Below, one piece after another: positions 46,503-56,226 of a DNA stretch of 64,000 bases; position 1 is the first letter of the stretch, and each line of letters begins with the position of its first letter. The notes beneath the pieces were generated by a model. It saw nothing but the letters and a program-made list of their open reading frames with translations, was not told where the DNA came from and did no database searches. Where the stretch lies: assembly GCA_010672965.1 (NCBI GenBank), contig JAAHFN010000036.1:1-64000 (forward strand), in the 5' to 3' direction. Source of the DNA: Oscillatoria sp. SIO1A7. GTDB lineage: Bacteria > Cyanobacteriota > Cyanobacteriia > Cyanobacteriales > Laspinemataceae. The position numbers and the translations under genes were made by a program.

Positions 46503-46632
46503 TAACCGGACTTGATATTAAGACATTTATAAATGCTCGTTCCTGAGTCAGAGAATACCTTTGACTTATTACCTTGAGACTTTTGACTTGCGCGTAGCGC
46601 TATAACGCCGCCATCCGGTAATCCTTACGAAA

Positions 46633-49600
46633 ATGAGCCACAAACAAAACTTAGTCAATCTACTGTGCAGCTTTCCCAATACCTCCAAAGCGGGAGACCG
46701 ACAGATATTTATCGATCGCGTCGGTCTAAGCAAGCTGGCCAAGAACATCTCCGTTGAAGGCAATAGCCTCACTTTTTTTAATCATTTAATAGATGTTGTT
46801 GTCAAAACCGACGGCCCGGATAGACTGTTGGCTTTTCTCAATGATGTCATGTCCAGCGAATGGGTAGGTCGCGATCGCATCCTTACTATAGAAAAACTCA
46901 AGGCCGAACTCGAAAAGCTCGACCCCGAACAATGGGAGGAAGACTTTGGCTATGTCGCGCGGCCAGATCCGGAGATTATCGACGCTTGCCCTTACCAAGG
47001 CTTGTCTGCTTTCCGAGAAGAAAATGCCCAATATTTCTTCGGTCGCGAGGAAGTTGCAAAAAAACTGACAATAGCAGCAGAAAGCCGATCGCTCGTTGCA
47101 GTTGTCGGCGCTTCCGGTAGCGGCAAGTCCTCCCTGGTCTTTGCCGGCTTAATCCCTCAGTTGCGATCGCGAGGCAATTGGACTATAGCCGACTTTCGTC
47201 CGGGGCAGCGCCCTTTCTACCATTTGGCCGCCGCTTTGGTGCCGCTCCTGGAACCGGAGATGAGCGAAACTGACCGACTGGTGGAAACGAAGAAGCTGGC
47301 AACGGCGGTTTCGGCGGGAGACTTAGACTTAGCCGATGCGATCGCCAAAGTTAGGGAAAAACAAAATAGCGATCGCTTGCTGCTGGTGGCAGACCAATTT
47401 GAGGAACTCTACGCCCTCTGTCGCGATAAAAAACTGCAATCTTTATTTCTGGAACGGCTCCTGGCAGCAAGCGATCGCTCTTCCGACTTTACTCTAGTTC
47501 TGACTTTGCGAGCGGATTTCTACGGCTACGCTCTGAGCAATCGCGCTTTTGCCGATGCTTTGCAAAATGCCGACCTCAAATTAGGACCGATGAACCGCCA
47601 TGAGTTAGAAAATGCCGTGGTCAAACCGGCGGCGATTTTGGACGTGCGGCTGCAATCGGGATTGAGCGATCGCATTTTGGCTGCGGTGGGGGAAGAGCCG
47701 GGGAATTTGCCTTTGTTAGAGTTTGCTCTAACGGAGCTGTGGAAAAAACAAACTAGGAGCCAGTTGACCCATCAGGCTTATGAAGAGATTGGCGGCGTGG
47801 AGCAAGCTTTGGTTAAATACGCCGATCGCGTCTATGAGGAACTTGAGGAAGGCGATCGCCAAAGAGTGCGGCGAGCTTTCATCCAGTTAGTCACTCCCGG
47901 AGAAGGAACCCAGGATACTCGCAGAACTGCTACCGCTGCGGAACTGCGATCGGAAAATTGGGACATAATCAAGCGTTTGGCCGACAGTCGCTTGGTAGTT
48001 ACCGGCAGCAACGAGACTGGCGAGGAGACCGTTGAGGTCATCCACGAAGCATTAATTCGAGAATGGGGAAAATTGCGAGAGTGGATAGAAGCGAGTAGGA
48101 GATTTCTCACTTGGCTCAAGCGACTGCGGGAAAGGATGCGGGAATGGGAGGAAAAGAATAAGGATGAGGGCGCTTTGTTGCGAGGTGCGTCTTTGGTGGA
48201 GGCGCAGGAATGGCAGGAAAAGCGATCGGGAGAATTGAGTTCCGAGGAGGGAGATTTTATTGGCTTGAGTTTGGAGTTGCGCGATCGGGAGGAAAGGGAA
48301 CGAAGAACCCGACGGCAAAGGACGATTTTTGGACTGGCGATCGGTTTGACTACAGTATCGATATTTGCTGCGGGGGCAGTTTGGCAGTGGCGTCGGGCTG
48401 TTGTTGGGGAGAGGAATGCCGTAATTAAGGGAAAGATTGCAATTTTAGAACTTTTGGTAGATACCACCTTGGATCGGCAGTTGGATGTTATTGCCCTGGG
48501 CAAAGAATTACAAGCTGACTGGGTTAACCTCGAAAACCGGGTGCGCGGTGCTGTTTTACTACAACAGACATTTGATTTCGAGCAATGGAAAGAACGCAAT
48601 ACTTTACAAGGCCATCAAGATAAGGTCGATCGGGTCAGTTTTAGCCCCGATGGCAATCTGATTGCTTCTGCTGATTACAATACAGTGCTACTGTGGAAAC
48701 TAGACGGCACTCCCGTTGCTACTTTACAAGGGCATCAAGATAGGATCTCCCACGTCAGTTTTAGCCCCGATGGCAATAAGATTGCTTCTGCAAGTCATGA
48801 CAAAACTGTGCTACTGTGGAAACCAGATGGCACTGCCGTTGCTACTTTACAGGGGCATCAAGATAAGATCTTCCACGTCAGTTTTAGCCCCGATGGCAAC
48901 CTGATTGCTTCTGCTAGCTTGGACAAGACCGTGCGCTTGTGGAAACCAGATGGCACTGCCGTTGCTACTTTACAAGGCCATCAAAATTCGGTCACCCACG
49001 TCAGTTTCAGCCCCGACGGCAAGCTCATTGCTTCTGCTAGTCTCGACGACACCGTGCGCCTGTGGAAAGCAGATGGTACTCCCGTTGCTACTTTACAAGG
49101 CCATCAACGTTCGGTCTACCACGTCAGTTTCAGCCCCGACGACAAGCTCATTGCTTCTGCTAGTCTCGACGGCACTGTGCGCCTGTGGAAAGCAGATGGT
49201 ACTCCCGTTGCTACTTTACAAGGGCACCAAGGTCCGGTTTACCATGTCAGTTTCAGCCCCGACGGCAATCTGATTGCTTCTGCTGGTTGGGACACAGCCG
49301 TGCGCCTGTGGAAACCAGATGGCACTCCCGTTAATACTTTACAAGGGCACCAAAGTCCGGTTTACCATGTCAGTTTCAGCCCCGACGGCAATCTGATTGC
49401 TTCTGCTAGTCCTGACAAAACCGTGCGCCTGTGGAAACGAGATGGCAAAAGAGCTACGTTAGTTGGACATCAAGACGATACCACCCACGTCAGTTTTAGC
49501 CTAGATAGCAACCTGATTGCTTCTGCTAGTTTTGACAAAACCGTGCGCCTGTGGAAAGCAGACGGCACTCCCGTTGCTACTTTAGAAGGTCATCAAAATT

Positions 49601-50661
49601 TGGTCTCGCATGTCAGTTTTAGTCCCAAAGGCAATCTGATTGCTTCTGCTAGTCCTGACAACACAGTACGCCTGTGGAAACCAGATGGCAGTTCCGTCGC
49701 TACCTTACAAAAGCATAAAGCCTTCATCCACCATGTCAGTTTTAGCCCCGACGGCAATCTAATTGCTTCTGCTAGTTCTGACAAGACCGTGCGGCTGTGG
49801 AAACCGGATGGCAGTTCCGTTGCTACTTTACAAGGTCATCAAGGTTCGGTCTTCCACGTCAGTTTCAGCCCTGACGGCAACTTGATTGCTTCTGCTAGCT
49901 TGGACAAGACCGTGCGCTTGTGGAAAGCAGACGGCACTCCCGTTGCTACTTTAGAAGGGCATCAAGATTCTGTCTGGCACGTCAGTTTTAGCCCCGACGG
50001 CAAACTGATTGCTTCTGCTGATGACAATACCGTGCGCTTGTGGAAACCAGACGGCACTCGCGTTGCTACTTTAAAAGGGCATCAAGATCTGGTCAACCAC
50101 GTCAGTTTCAGCCCCGATGGCAACCTGATTGCTTCTGCTAGTTATGACAGCACAATACGCCTGTGGAAACCAGATGGCACGTTAGTTAATACCTTACAAG
50201 GGCATCAAGGTAGGGTCAACCACGTCGGTTTCAGTCCCGATGGCAACCTGATTGCTTCTGCTAGTTATGACAGCACAATACGCCTGTGGAAACGAGACGG
50301 CACGTTGGTCAACGCCTTAGAAGGGCACCAAGATTATGTCAACCACATCAGTTTCGGCCCTGACGGTAACCTCATTGCTTCTGCAAGTTTTGATAACACC
50401 GTGCGCCTGTGGAAAGCAGATGGTACTCCCGTTGCTACTTTACAAGGGCATCAACATTATGTCCGCCAAGTTAGTTTCAGCCCCGACCACGGCAAGCTGA
50501 TTGCTTCTGCAAGTGATGACGGCACGGTGCGCCTGTGGAATTTTGACCTCGACGCTCTGTTAATACAAGGCTGCGACTGGGTGCGAGACCATCTCAATAC
50601 CTTACCCGAAGAGGACGAAAATAAGCATCTTTGTGACGATATTTATAGCCAGAAAAAATAG
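46633..50661 (+). CDS. EAD - STAND NTPase - WD40 repeat protein
   Basis: 1,342 residues. Residues 1-75 ([35 protein letters not shown]...LLAFLNDVM) resemble the effector-associated domain of the protease gene upstream. [22 protein letters not shown] (about 118-139) is the usual entry of STAND proteins of the nSTAND1 type, with Walker [10 protein letters not shown] (159-167) and [12 protein letters not shown] (Walker B, about 250-261). A membrane segment [19 protein letters not shown] lies near 565-585. From about residue 656 sixteen WD40 repeats of 41 residues ([33 protein letters not shown]) form two propeller-sized sets. Probably senses a ligand by the WD40 part and recruits the protease. 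Confidence 0.9.
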   Translation: MSHKQNLVNLLCSFPNTSKAGDRQIFIDRVGLSKLAKNISVEGNSLTFFNHLIDVVVKTDGPDRLLAFLNDVMSSEWVGRDRILTIEKLKAELEKLDPEQWEEDFGYVARPDPEIIDACPYQGLSAFREENAQYFFGREEVAKKLTIAAESRSLVAVVGASGSGKSSLVFAGLIPQLRSRGNWTIADFRPGQRPFYHLAAALVPLLEPEMSETDRLVETKKLATAVSAGDLDLADAIAKVREKQNSDRLLLVADQFEELYALCRDKKLQSLFLERLLAASDRSSDFTLVLTLRADFYGYALSNRAFADALQNADLKLGPMNRHELENAVVKPAAILDVRLQSGLSDRILAAVGEEPGNLPLLEFALTELWKKQTRSQLTHQAYEEIGGVEQALVKYADRVYEELEEGDRQRVRRAFIQLVTPGEGTQDTRRTATAAELRSENWDIIKRLADSRLVVTGSNETGEETVEVIHEALIREWGKLREWIEASRRFLTWLKRLRERMREWEEKNKDEGALLRGASLVEAQEWQEKRSGELSSEEGDFIGLSLELRDREERERRTRRQRTIFGLAIGLTTVSIFAAGAVWQWRRAVVGERNAVIKGKIAILELLVDTTLDRQLDVIALGKELQADWVNLENRVRGAVLLQQTFDFEQWKERNTLQGHQDKVDRVSFSPDGNLIASADYNTVLLWKLDGTPVATLQGHQDRISHVSFSPDGNKIASASHDKTVLLWKPDGTAVATLQGHQDKIFHVSFSPDGNLIASASLDKTVRLWKPDGTAVATLQGHQNSVTHVSFSPDGKLIASASLDDTVRLWKADGTPVATLQGHQRSVYHVSFSPDDKLIASASLDGTVRLWKADGTPVATLQGHQGPVYHVSFSPDGNLIASAGWDTAVRLWKPDGTPVNTLQGHQSPVYHVSFSPDGNLIASASPDKTVRLWKRDGKRATLVGHQDDTTHVSFSLDSNLIASASFDKTVRLWKADGTPVATLEGHQNLVSHVSFSPKGNLIASASPDNTVRLWKPDGSSVATLQKHKAFIHHVSFSPDGNLIASASSDKTVRLWKPDGSSVATLQGHQGSVFHVSFSPDGNLIASASLDKTVRLWKADGTPVATLEGHQDSVWHVSFSPDGKLIASADDNTVRLWKPDGTRVATLKGHQDLVNHVSFSPDGNLIASASYDSTIRLWKPDGTLVNTLQGHQGRVNHVGFSPDGNLIASASYDSTIRLWKRDGTLVNALEGHQDYVNHISFGPDGNLIASASFDNTVRLWKADGTPVATLQGHQHYVRQVSFSPDHGKLIASASDDGTVRLWNFDLDALLIQGCDWVRDHLNTLPEEDENKHLCDDIYSQKK

Positions 50662-50796
50662 AGCGATCGCATCGCATCGGGCATTGGCTCCATGCACTCT
50701 TAGACCTCTTGGGCTTTGTTTGTGTAGCCGCGCCTTTAGGCGTCAGGCGGCTCCGTACAAAATTGAAATGCTCCCGACATAAACAAGGGTCGCGGC

Positions 50797-50896
50797 GGGA
50801 GCATTTCATTTTTGCAATCGATAGCCCTTTTGGGCTTTGTTTGTGTAGCCGCGCCTTTAGGCGTCAGGCGGCTCCGTACAAAATTGAAATGCTCCC
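50797..50896. mobile_element. MITE-like element, family D (100 bp)
   Basis: GGGAGCATTTCATTTTTGC left, AAATTGAAATGCTCCC right, exactly 100 bp. The element plus its 21-bp right flank (GACATAAACAAGGGTCGCGGC) is present twice in tandem, the first copy truncated on the left, so this pair arose by tandem duplication after insertion. Confidence 0.8.
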
Positions 50897-51969
50897 GACA
50901 TAAACAAGGGTCGCGGCTAACCGCGACCCTTTAGAAAGTGAAAAGCAGCAACCTCTGGCAAGGGGGTGTCTTCACTCAAAACAACAAAGTATTTTTTTCA
51001 TTCAAAACTATCTCAGGTGGGAAGGGTGGGAGGCCGCCTACGAGGCCGCCTACGAAGTGTGGGAAGGACTCCTGAAAGTTCTCCCCTCTCCCCCCACAGT
51101 ACCCACAGTCCCCACACCTCCCACAGTCCCCTCTCTCCCCACAGCCCACACCCCACACACCCCACACCCCCCACACCCCAGGGATAGAGCGATCGCCTAA
51201 CCGCTATACAAACTGTGCAGAAGCTGCATAAGTTGCAGAAAGCAAAAAAAATTTCTGCCCCGAATGTTGAAATTTGACCAAAATCATGCTACTATACATC
51301 TATAAGTTCCCATGAGGGGGCAAGAAAGGGGCCATCGCTAGTCGCGACCCTTTGACAACACAGGACAGTAAAATTTAGTAAGGAGGTATTTTAAATCAAA
51401 AGACTTTCCCCCTCACAAAAACCGGACTGCTAGGGGTATGCCAATAGACCCGCTGGGAACGAGTCCATTGGCACGCCTCCAATAGCCCGGATGGGAACAT
51501 AGCCAAGCCCAAAAACCCGCTGACGACGCAATAGATGGTATCGCGGCAGCGGGGTGGGTTTCCTTTGGGAGTTTGGGAAGGGGTGGGATGGTGTGGTGTG
51601 GGATGGTGTGGTGTGGGATGGACTGCTGAAAATCCTCCCCTCTCTCCCCACACTCCCCACACTCCCCCTCCCCCCACACTCTCTATTTGGGCGAGGACCT
51701 CTTTCCCTTTTCTAGATTCTACAACGACTTACCTTGTTTTGCACGCGAGCGATCGTATGTCCGAGGGGAGCCGAAACAGCGGCTATGGGCATTTTGAATT
51801 CTGAATTTTGAATTTTGAATTCTGAATTCTGAATTTTGAATCGTGAATTCCGCGCAGCGGCAGTCCCTTAAACCTAAAAATTGACTGGAACTGCAAACAA
51901 ACTTTTTTTTGTAATTTCACTTATTTTTTTATAATTTATATAGATCGTTTAATTAAGTTTGATACAGTT

Positions 51970-52094
51970 ATATCAAATCCGGTTAATTCCCTATAAATCC
52001 CGTAGGGGCAATCCCCCCGTGGTTGCCCCGATTGGCCTGGGGCGGGCACGGGGAACACCTACAGATGTTGTAACTGTTTAACCGGATTTGATAT
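51970..52094. mobile_element. MITE-like element, family B (125 bp)
   Basis: ATATCAAATCCGGTTAA left, TTAACCGGATTTGATAT right, perfect 17-bp inverted ends. The interior has GTAGGGGCAATCCCCCCGTG and GGCGGGCACGGGGAAC, a mosaic of two variants of the family core. Confidence 0.85.
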
Positions 52095-52240
52095 TAGGAG
52101 CGCCAAATGTAGGGGCGATTCGCGAATCGCCCCTACATTTTCCGAGCTTTATTTAAACATAATATTATAATATTTTACTCTAAAAAATCGCAAATATCAC
52201 CCATTAAATTATTAGCAATATACCCTTATATAAAGACACT

Positions 52241-52561
52241 ATGAACCTAAAAGAATTGAAACCAAAACTGATGGCTTTAACCCCTGCGGAGAAAACTGAA
52301 GCCATCCAGATCTTAGCCCAAAGTCTAGCATGGCCGGGAATTGAAAAGACTCTAGGCATATCTGTTGGCGATGCCTATATTGCAGGAACTCGCGTTCCCG
52401 TTTGGGGGCTCGTCGATTATCGTCGTCTGGGTACAACAGACGAACAGATATTAAAGACTTTTCCCCATTTAACCGAAACCGACCTAGCCAATGCTTGGGC
52501 TTATGCCAGCCAATACCCGGATGAAATTGAAGCGGCAATTCAAAGAAATGAGGAAGCATAA
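52241..52561 (+). CDS. DUF433 antitoxin-like protein, toxin gene missing
   Basis: 106 residues. The C-terminal DUF433 domain (GDAYIAGTRVPVWGLVDYRRLGTTDEQILKTFPHLTETDLANAWAYASQYPDEI) is the DNA-binding part of VapB45-type antitoxins. Residues 1-35 are an extra helix MNLKELKPKLMALTPAEKTEAIQIL. In most genomes a PIN-like DUF5615 toxin gene follows within a few bases. Here only about 45 bp of unrelated sequence separate the stop from a family C element. The protein may now act as an orphan regulator. No ribosome site seen. Confidence 0.8.
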   Translation: MNLKELKPKLMALTPAEKTEAIQILAQSLAWPGIEKTLGISVGDAYIAGTRVPVWGLVDYRRLGTTDEQILKTFPHLTETDLANAWAYASQYPDEIEAAIQRNEEA

Positions 52562-53142
52562 TAGCTCGTTTATAGCTATTTTGGCCTATGCGTAACTTTA
52601 AAGATCGGGACTTACGCATTGACTCTAAATGTAGGGTGCTAGGAGCGCAGACCTATATATAGATATAGAATTGACGACTTGCGTAAGTCCTAAAAGATGC
52701 TTCGCCCAAGACCAATTGAAAAATGTAGGGGCGACAGCATCCCGATCGATAATCTCGGCTAGAAACACAAACCCTTGCTCAATGCGATCGTACAATTCCT
52801 GCCGCCATAGATCTTTACTGGGCCGTTTCCCTACACCACTTTCCCAGCTTGTTGCATCCATTAAAATGCTATTGTGTAGCAAACCAAAGCTAGAGCAAGC
52901 TTTAATCTGCTATTTTGCCCCTTGTAAATTTTATAAATATAGCTTATATTAGCTTAAACGCAACTAAATATTTTAACTTGGCCCGGGGTAAGGCGATTGG
53001 GTAGCCAAGCTACGAAGATCCACTACCGGCAATAGGCCCGAAACCTGACAGACTATTTAGATTAGATCCTTGCAGCAGGCAGTCACAAACCCCCGACTCC
53101 CGCCAGACAAAGGAAACAATGTCTTGATTAGGAAAAAAAACT
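52562..53142. other. Spacer with family C element and family A core fragment
   Basis: Family C element at 52606-52692 is followed by a family A core fragment (GATGCTTCGCCC ... GGGGCGACAGCATCCC, 52697-52742). The rest has no gene. Confidence 0.6.
52606..52692. mobile_element. MITE-like element, family C
   Basis: GGGACTTACGCATTGA left and TTGCGTAAGTCCT right, 87 bp. It occupies the place where the partner toxin of the DUF433 gene would be expected. Confidence 0.7.
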
Positions 53143-53439
53143 ATGCTTTCACAAGATGACAAAGATAAATTAATAGAATTTGGCAACCAGTGTAAAGAAG
53201 CCAAGCAATCTTATAAAGAAGAAGAATTATTCTCTATAGAAGAAATTACTATTTGTCTAAAACATAATAAAACGCAATTACCGGACCTACTATATTTTAT
53301 GACTACCGATGATGACCAAAAAATAGATGAAGAAGAAGCTAACTTACTAAATTGGGTGCGCAAGTTTGTTCGACGCATCAGGCCAACAGACATAGAAGAA
53401 GCAATTGAGCTTATAAAACAAGGTTTCCACTCAAATTAG
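53143..53439 (+). CDS. Small acidic protein with EF-hand-like loop, family member 1
   Basis: 98 residues. Shares with the genes at 55105, 56227 and 57034 the pattern D..LIEFG.Q.KEA at the start, a loop DDDQKIDEEEANLL (Asp/Ile/Asp/Glu spacing of an EF-hand) at about residues 62-75 followed by LNWVRKF, and IELIKQGF at the end. It is the most divergent copy and precedes the sigma-factor gene. Function unknown. TAGGAAAA before ATG serves as ribosome site, as in the other copies. Confidence 0.65.
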   Translation: MLSQDDKDKLIEFGNQCKEAKQSYKEEELFSIEEITICLKHNKTQLPDLLYFMTTDDDQKIDEEEANLLNWVRKFVRRIRPTDIEEAIELIKQGFHSN

Positions 53440-53755
53440 ATACCGTTACCCAAAAATATCTAAAGCAAACTTGGCATTACATCCTATTGTCAAGATATTT
53501 TGTTCTGGACTTACGCGAACTGTCAGATATAACTTATATAGTGTCTGGGGCTACTTGCACAGCCTACAAATAGAGTCTTTGCATAAGTCCTGTTGTTGTT
53601 ATAAGGAGAGAATTGTAAGATTGGCATTAATAAATGCCTCTTGCCGGTTCTCTTTCCTGTTTATAGATCGCCAGTTACTCTTTTCTTCCTTAAAAAAAAC
53701 AATCTTACCCATCAACCAACGCAAATTATAGCAAACGCACATAAGGTAAATCAAT
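53440..53755. other. Spacer with a family C element
   Basis: Family C element at 53505-53592 (CTGGACTTACGCGAA ... TTTGCATAAGTCCTG). The remainder up to the sigma gene shows nothing else. Confidence 0.6.
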
Positions 53756-54385
53756 ATGGTACAACTGCCCAATTTTCCCGAAAGCAACCATCCAATAGTT
53801 AAATCGCTGTTTCACTATACAGACCGCGAATTAGTCACCCTATTTCAGCGCCATCCCGATGAAGGCAAATATTTCACGGCTATTTTCTGTCGCTATGCCT
53901 CGATTGTCTATAGCCTGATTCAGCACCAGATAAAATCTCCAGTCCAGGGAGACTATTTGTTTTCCCTAACCTGGCAGCATATCTTTCACGAGCTGCGGGG
54001 CTTAGATTTATACCGAGCGGAAAACACGGTTAATCAATTCACCCTCCAGACTTGGTTGATTAACACTACGGCCATCTGTACTAAAGAAAGCAAATTGCCC
54101 CCGGTCGAATCCATTCACCATTCATTAGAAGCCTCGCCACCTCCCCTCTGGTGTTACATTCGAGAAGCCCTCGACTTGCTGCCGGCGGCGTTGCGGTTAG
54201 TAGTAGTGATGGCAGAGACATTTCACTGGAGCGAAACCAAAATTTCTGCTTATTTGCAAGCAGAAAACGAACAAATTTCTCCTGCTGACGTGACCGCTTT
54301 ATTAGAGGAAGGATATCGCCGCTTAGAATCTTTGTTACCGGCGGATATTCGCAGTATGTATTTAGAAGAGACTTTTGACTTTTGA
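53756..54385 (+). CDS. Small sigma-70 family RNA polymerase sigma factor
   Basis: 209 residues. PESNHPIVKSLFHYTDRELVTLFQRHPDEGKYFTAIFCRYASIVYSLI (about residues 8-55) is a sigma region 2-like entry typical of a cyanobacterial group 3/ECF-like sigma factor, and LTWQHIFHELRGLDL follows. The C-terminal part (LDLLPAALRLVVVMAETFHWSETKISAYLQ...VTALLEEGYRRLESLLP) is the sigma region 4 helix-turn-helix. The end ...MYLEETFDF runs into CTTTTGA heptamers, so the last few residues may be repeat-derived. It stands within the small acidic gene family and could direct their transcription, though that is inference. Confidence 0.8.
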   Translation: MVQLPNFPESNHPIVKSLFHYTDRELVTLFQRHPDEGKYFTAIFCRYASIVYSLIQHQIKSPVQGDYLFSLTWQHIFHELRGLDLYRAENTVNQFTLQTWLINTTAICTKESKLPPVESIHHSLEASPPPLWCYIREALDLLPAALRLVVVMAETFHWSETKISAYLQAENEQISPADVTALLEEGYRRLESLLPADIRSMYLEETFDF

Positions 54386-54660
54386 CTTTTGACTTTTGAC
54401 TTTTGACTTTTGACTTTTGACTTTTGACTTTTGACTTTTGACTTTTGACTTTTGACGAATCGTGCCAGTCGCCGATCGCCGGAAAAGATCGCCCGAGTTA
54501 CCGGCGGATATTCGCAGTATGTATTTAGAAGAGACTTTTGACTTTTGACTTTTGACTTTTGACTTTTGACTTTTGACTTTTGACTTTTGACGAATCGTGC
54601 CAGTCGCCGATCGCCGGAAAAGATCGCCCGAGCCACCGGAGCGATCGCACTCTGCTAGCT
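54335..54660. repeat. Duplicated sigma-gene 3' end with CTTTTGA heptamers
   Basis: The final codons of the sigma gene, the heptamer array (54365-54456) and a flank GACGAATCGTGCCAGTCGCC are repeated with a 163-bp offset (second copy from 54498, heptamers 54533-54590). The arrays differ in unit number (about 13 against 8), so slippage followed duplication. Confidence 0.85.
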
Positions 54661-55104
54661 TCCCAGGGTTTCAGCCTTTGCAACAAAATGTAACACATTT
54701 CTATCGCATTTCTCAAATAAGTGTAATAAGCGATCGGGTAGGGGCGACAGCATCCCCCTTGACCATCTCTGCTATAAAACCGGGATTTTGATCTTGGGAT
54801 GCTTCGCCCAGACACTTTCCATCAATTTGAGAACCGCTATATCGGCTGCGCCAGAACTAGCATTTGGCAGCATTCGGGAGTTTTAAGGTACTTTGCCCCC
54901 CTTGTCATCCTTAGCAAGATGGGCTAGATTCGGCTCGCTCGCAAAAATCGGATTTTTTTTGCCCTGTACATTTGTGCTATGCTAAAAAACCAAGATTCCT
55001 AGAAGACATTGCTCTTCTTTAGATGAGATTACCCTGCTGGGAGCGGGTTGCGGATAGATCTCCCCCAGCAAGAGAATACAAACATTGAGTTAGGAGAAAA
55101 AACA
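54386..55104. other. Upstream unit of acidic family gene 2, with family A insertion
   Basis: From about 54600 this is the same upstream unit found before genes 3 and 4 (CCCAGGGTTTCAG, AACAAAATGTAACACATTTC, then GCGCCAGAACTAGCATTTGG), but split at 54704-54839 by a family A element. No gene in it. Confidence 0.7.
54704..54839. mobile_element. MITE-like element, family A (136 bp) with known empty site
   Basis: TCGCATTTCTCAAATAAG left, CAATTTGAGAACCGCTA right, TA duplicated (54702-54703 and 54840-54841). The paralogous upstream regions at about 55950 and 56757 read ACATTTCTATCGGCTGCG without insertion, so removal of the element and one TA restores the original site exactly. Confidence 0.93.
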
Positions 55105-55731
55105 ATGCTGACAGATATAGATCGGCAAAACTTAATCGAATTTGGCAAACAGTGGAAAGAGGCCGCAGACAACAACAAGGAGCAATTTGAGAACCGCTTT
55201 AATGACAATATTGAAGAGGATTTGCGTCAAGAATTTCTTGGTTATTTCCAACGGATACTTGAGTTTGTTTCCCTTGAGGATGACGGAGAAATAGACCAAA
55301 CAGAACAAGATTTAATTGACTGGGCAGAAAAATTTATTGCAAAGGTTAAAAACGAAGGAAAAATTAATTTTAATGAAGAAGTAGCTTTGATTAAGCAAGG
55401 ATTTGGCCCAATAGATTGGCAAGGATCTGACCAAGATCGGCAAAACTTAATCGAATTTGGCAAACAGTGGAAAGAGGCTGCAGACAATAATAAGGATCTA
55501 TTTCAGCAACGTTTTAATCAGTTTATTGAGGACGATTTGCGTCAAGATTTCGTTCGTTATTTCCAAAGGGTGCTTGAGTTCGTTTCCATAAAAGATGACG
55601 GAGTAATAGACCAAACAGAAAAAGATTTAATTGACTGGGCAGAAAAATTTATTGCAAAGGTTCAAAGCGAAGGCAAAATTAATTTTTATAACGAAGTGGC
55701 TTTGATTAAGCAAGGATTTGACCAAGGCTAA
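55105..55731 (+). CDS. Acidic protein with two EF-hand-like domains, family member 2
   Basis: 208 residues: two copies (about 1-100 and 108-208) of the family domain, an internal duplication. Each copy has DRQNLIEFGKQWKEAADNN, an aromatic stretch (YFQRILEFV), the loop SLEDDGEIDQTEQD or SIKDDGVIDQTEKD, LIDWAEKFIAKV and EVALIKQGF. The start is the ATG at 55105 preceded by TTAGGAGAA; an open frame from 55048 was not used. The loop fits EF-hand positions 5, 6, 8, 9 and 12 but lacks Asp at position 1, so calcium binding is uncertain. Soluble, no signal peptide. Confidence 0.75.
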   Translation: MLTDIDRQNLIEFGKQWKEAADNNKEQFENRFNDNIEEDLRQEFLGYFQRILEFVSLEDDGEIDQTEQDLIDWAEKFIAKVKNEGKINFNEEVALIKQGFGPIDWQGSDQDRQNLIEFGKQWKEAADNNKDLFQQRFNQFIEDDLRQDFVRYFQRVLEFVSIKDDGVIDQTEKDLIDWAEKFIAKVQSEGKINFYNEVALIKQGFDQG

Positions 55732-56226
55732 GTCAGCTTTCCTGGATTTAGGGCGAACAAATTATAGATAGGGGCGATCGCGCAGGGTGCTTGCAGCGCG
55801 ATCGCCCCTCACCGTATGTTCTCAATTCTCAATTCTTAAAGTCAGACGAATTGTACCAAACGAGCGAGCGCCGGAAAAGATCGCCCGAGCCACTGGAGCG
55901 ATCGCGCCAGCTTCCCAGGGTTTCAGCTTTTGCAACAAAATGTAACACATTTCTATCGGCTGCGCCAGAACTAGCATTTGGGAGCATTCGGGAGTTTTAA
56001 GGTACTTTGCCTCCCTTGTCACCCTTAGCAAAATGGATTATATTAGGTTCGCTCGCAAAAATAGGAATATTGGTTTTGACCCTGCACATTTGTGCTACGC
56101 TCAAAACCAATATTCCTAGAAAACATTGCCCCGATCTAGATGGGATGACCTTGCTGGGGGCGGGTTGCAGACCCATCTCCCCCCAGCAAGAGAATGCAAA
56201 CAATACTTGAGTTAGGAGAAAAAACA
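55732..56226. repeat. First copy of the 807-bp duplication (upstream unit of gene 3)
   Basis: 55733-56310 is repeated with no visible difference at 56540-57117, exactly 807 bp downstream. It contains a HIP1 hairpin (55771-55808: GGGGCGATCGCGC/GCGCGATCGCCCC) and a 17-bp inverted repeat AGGAATATTGGTTTTGA at 56063-56079 with its exact inverse at 56101-56117. Short open frames (55791-56000, 55997-56227) are shadows. Confidence 0.9.

Larger units (their letters stand above)
46137..46632. other. Spacer with a 31-bp palindrome and a family A element
   Basis: GTAGGTTGGGTTGAGGAACG ... at 46191-46221 is an exact inverse of 46232-46262 over a 10-nt loop. The family A element is at 46367-46502. 46505-46610 holds a family B-like end and the TTGACTTGCGCGTAGCGC block shared with the 2-kb region. 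No gene. Confidence 0.7.
50662..52240. other. Repeat-rich spacer, no gene
   Basis: About 1.6 kb. It holds a truncated (50709-50775) and a complete (50797-50896) family D element, GGTCGCGGCTAACCGCGACC hairpins (about 50910-50930), CCCCACAC and GTGTGGGATG runs (51085-51180, 51585-51680), a TTTTGAATTCTGAA tandem (51790-51840) and a family B element (51970-52094). Open frames at 51396-51804 translate the runs and were rejected. Confidence 0.7.

Noticed and set aside
47832-48599. 255-codon antisense frame in the STAND gene
   Set aside because: Shadow of a high-quality coding frame; Ser/Arg-rich without domains.
48716-49273. Plus-strand frames in the WD40 region (LLLYKGIKI repeats)
   Set aside because: Frame-shifted reading of the WD40 repeats; the repeat sequence keeps the frame open.
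51396-51804. Four overlapping frames of 76-93 codons
   Set aside because: They translate GTGTGGGATGG runs in alternative frames.
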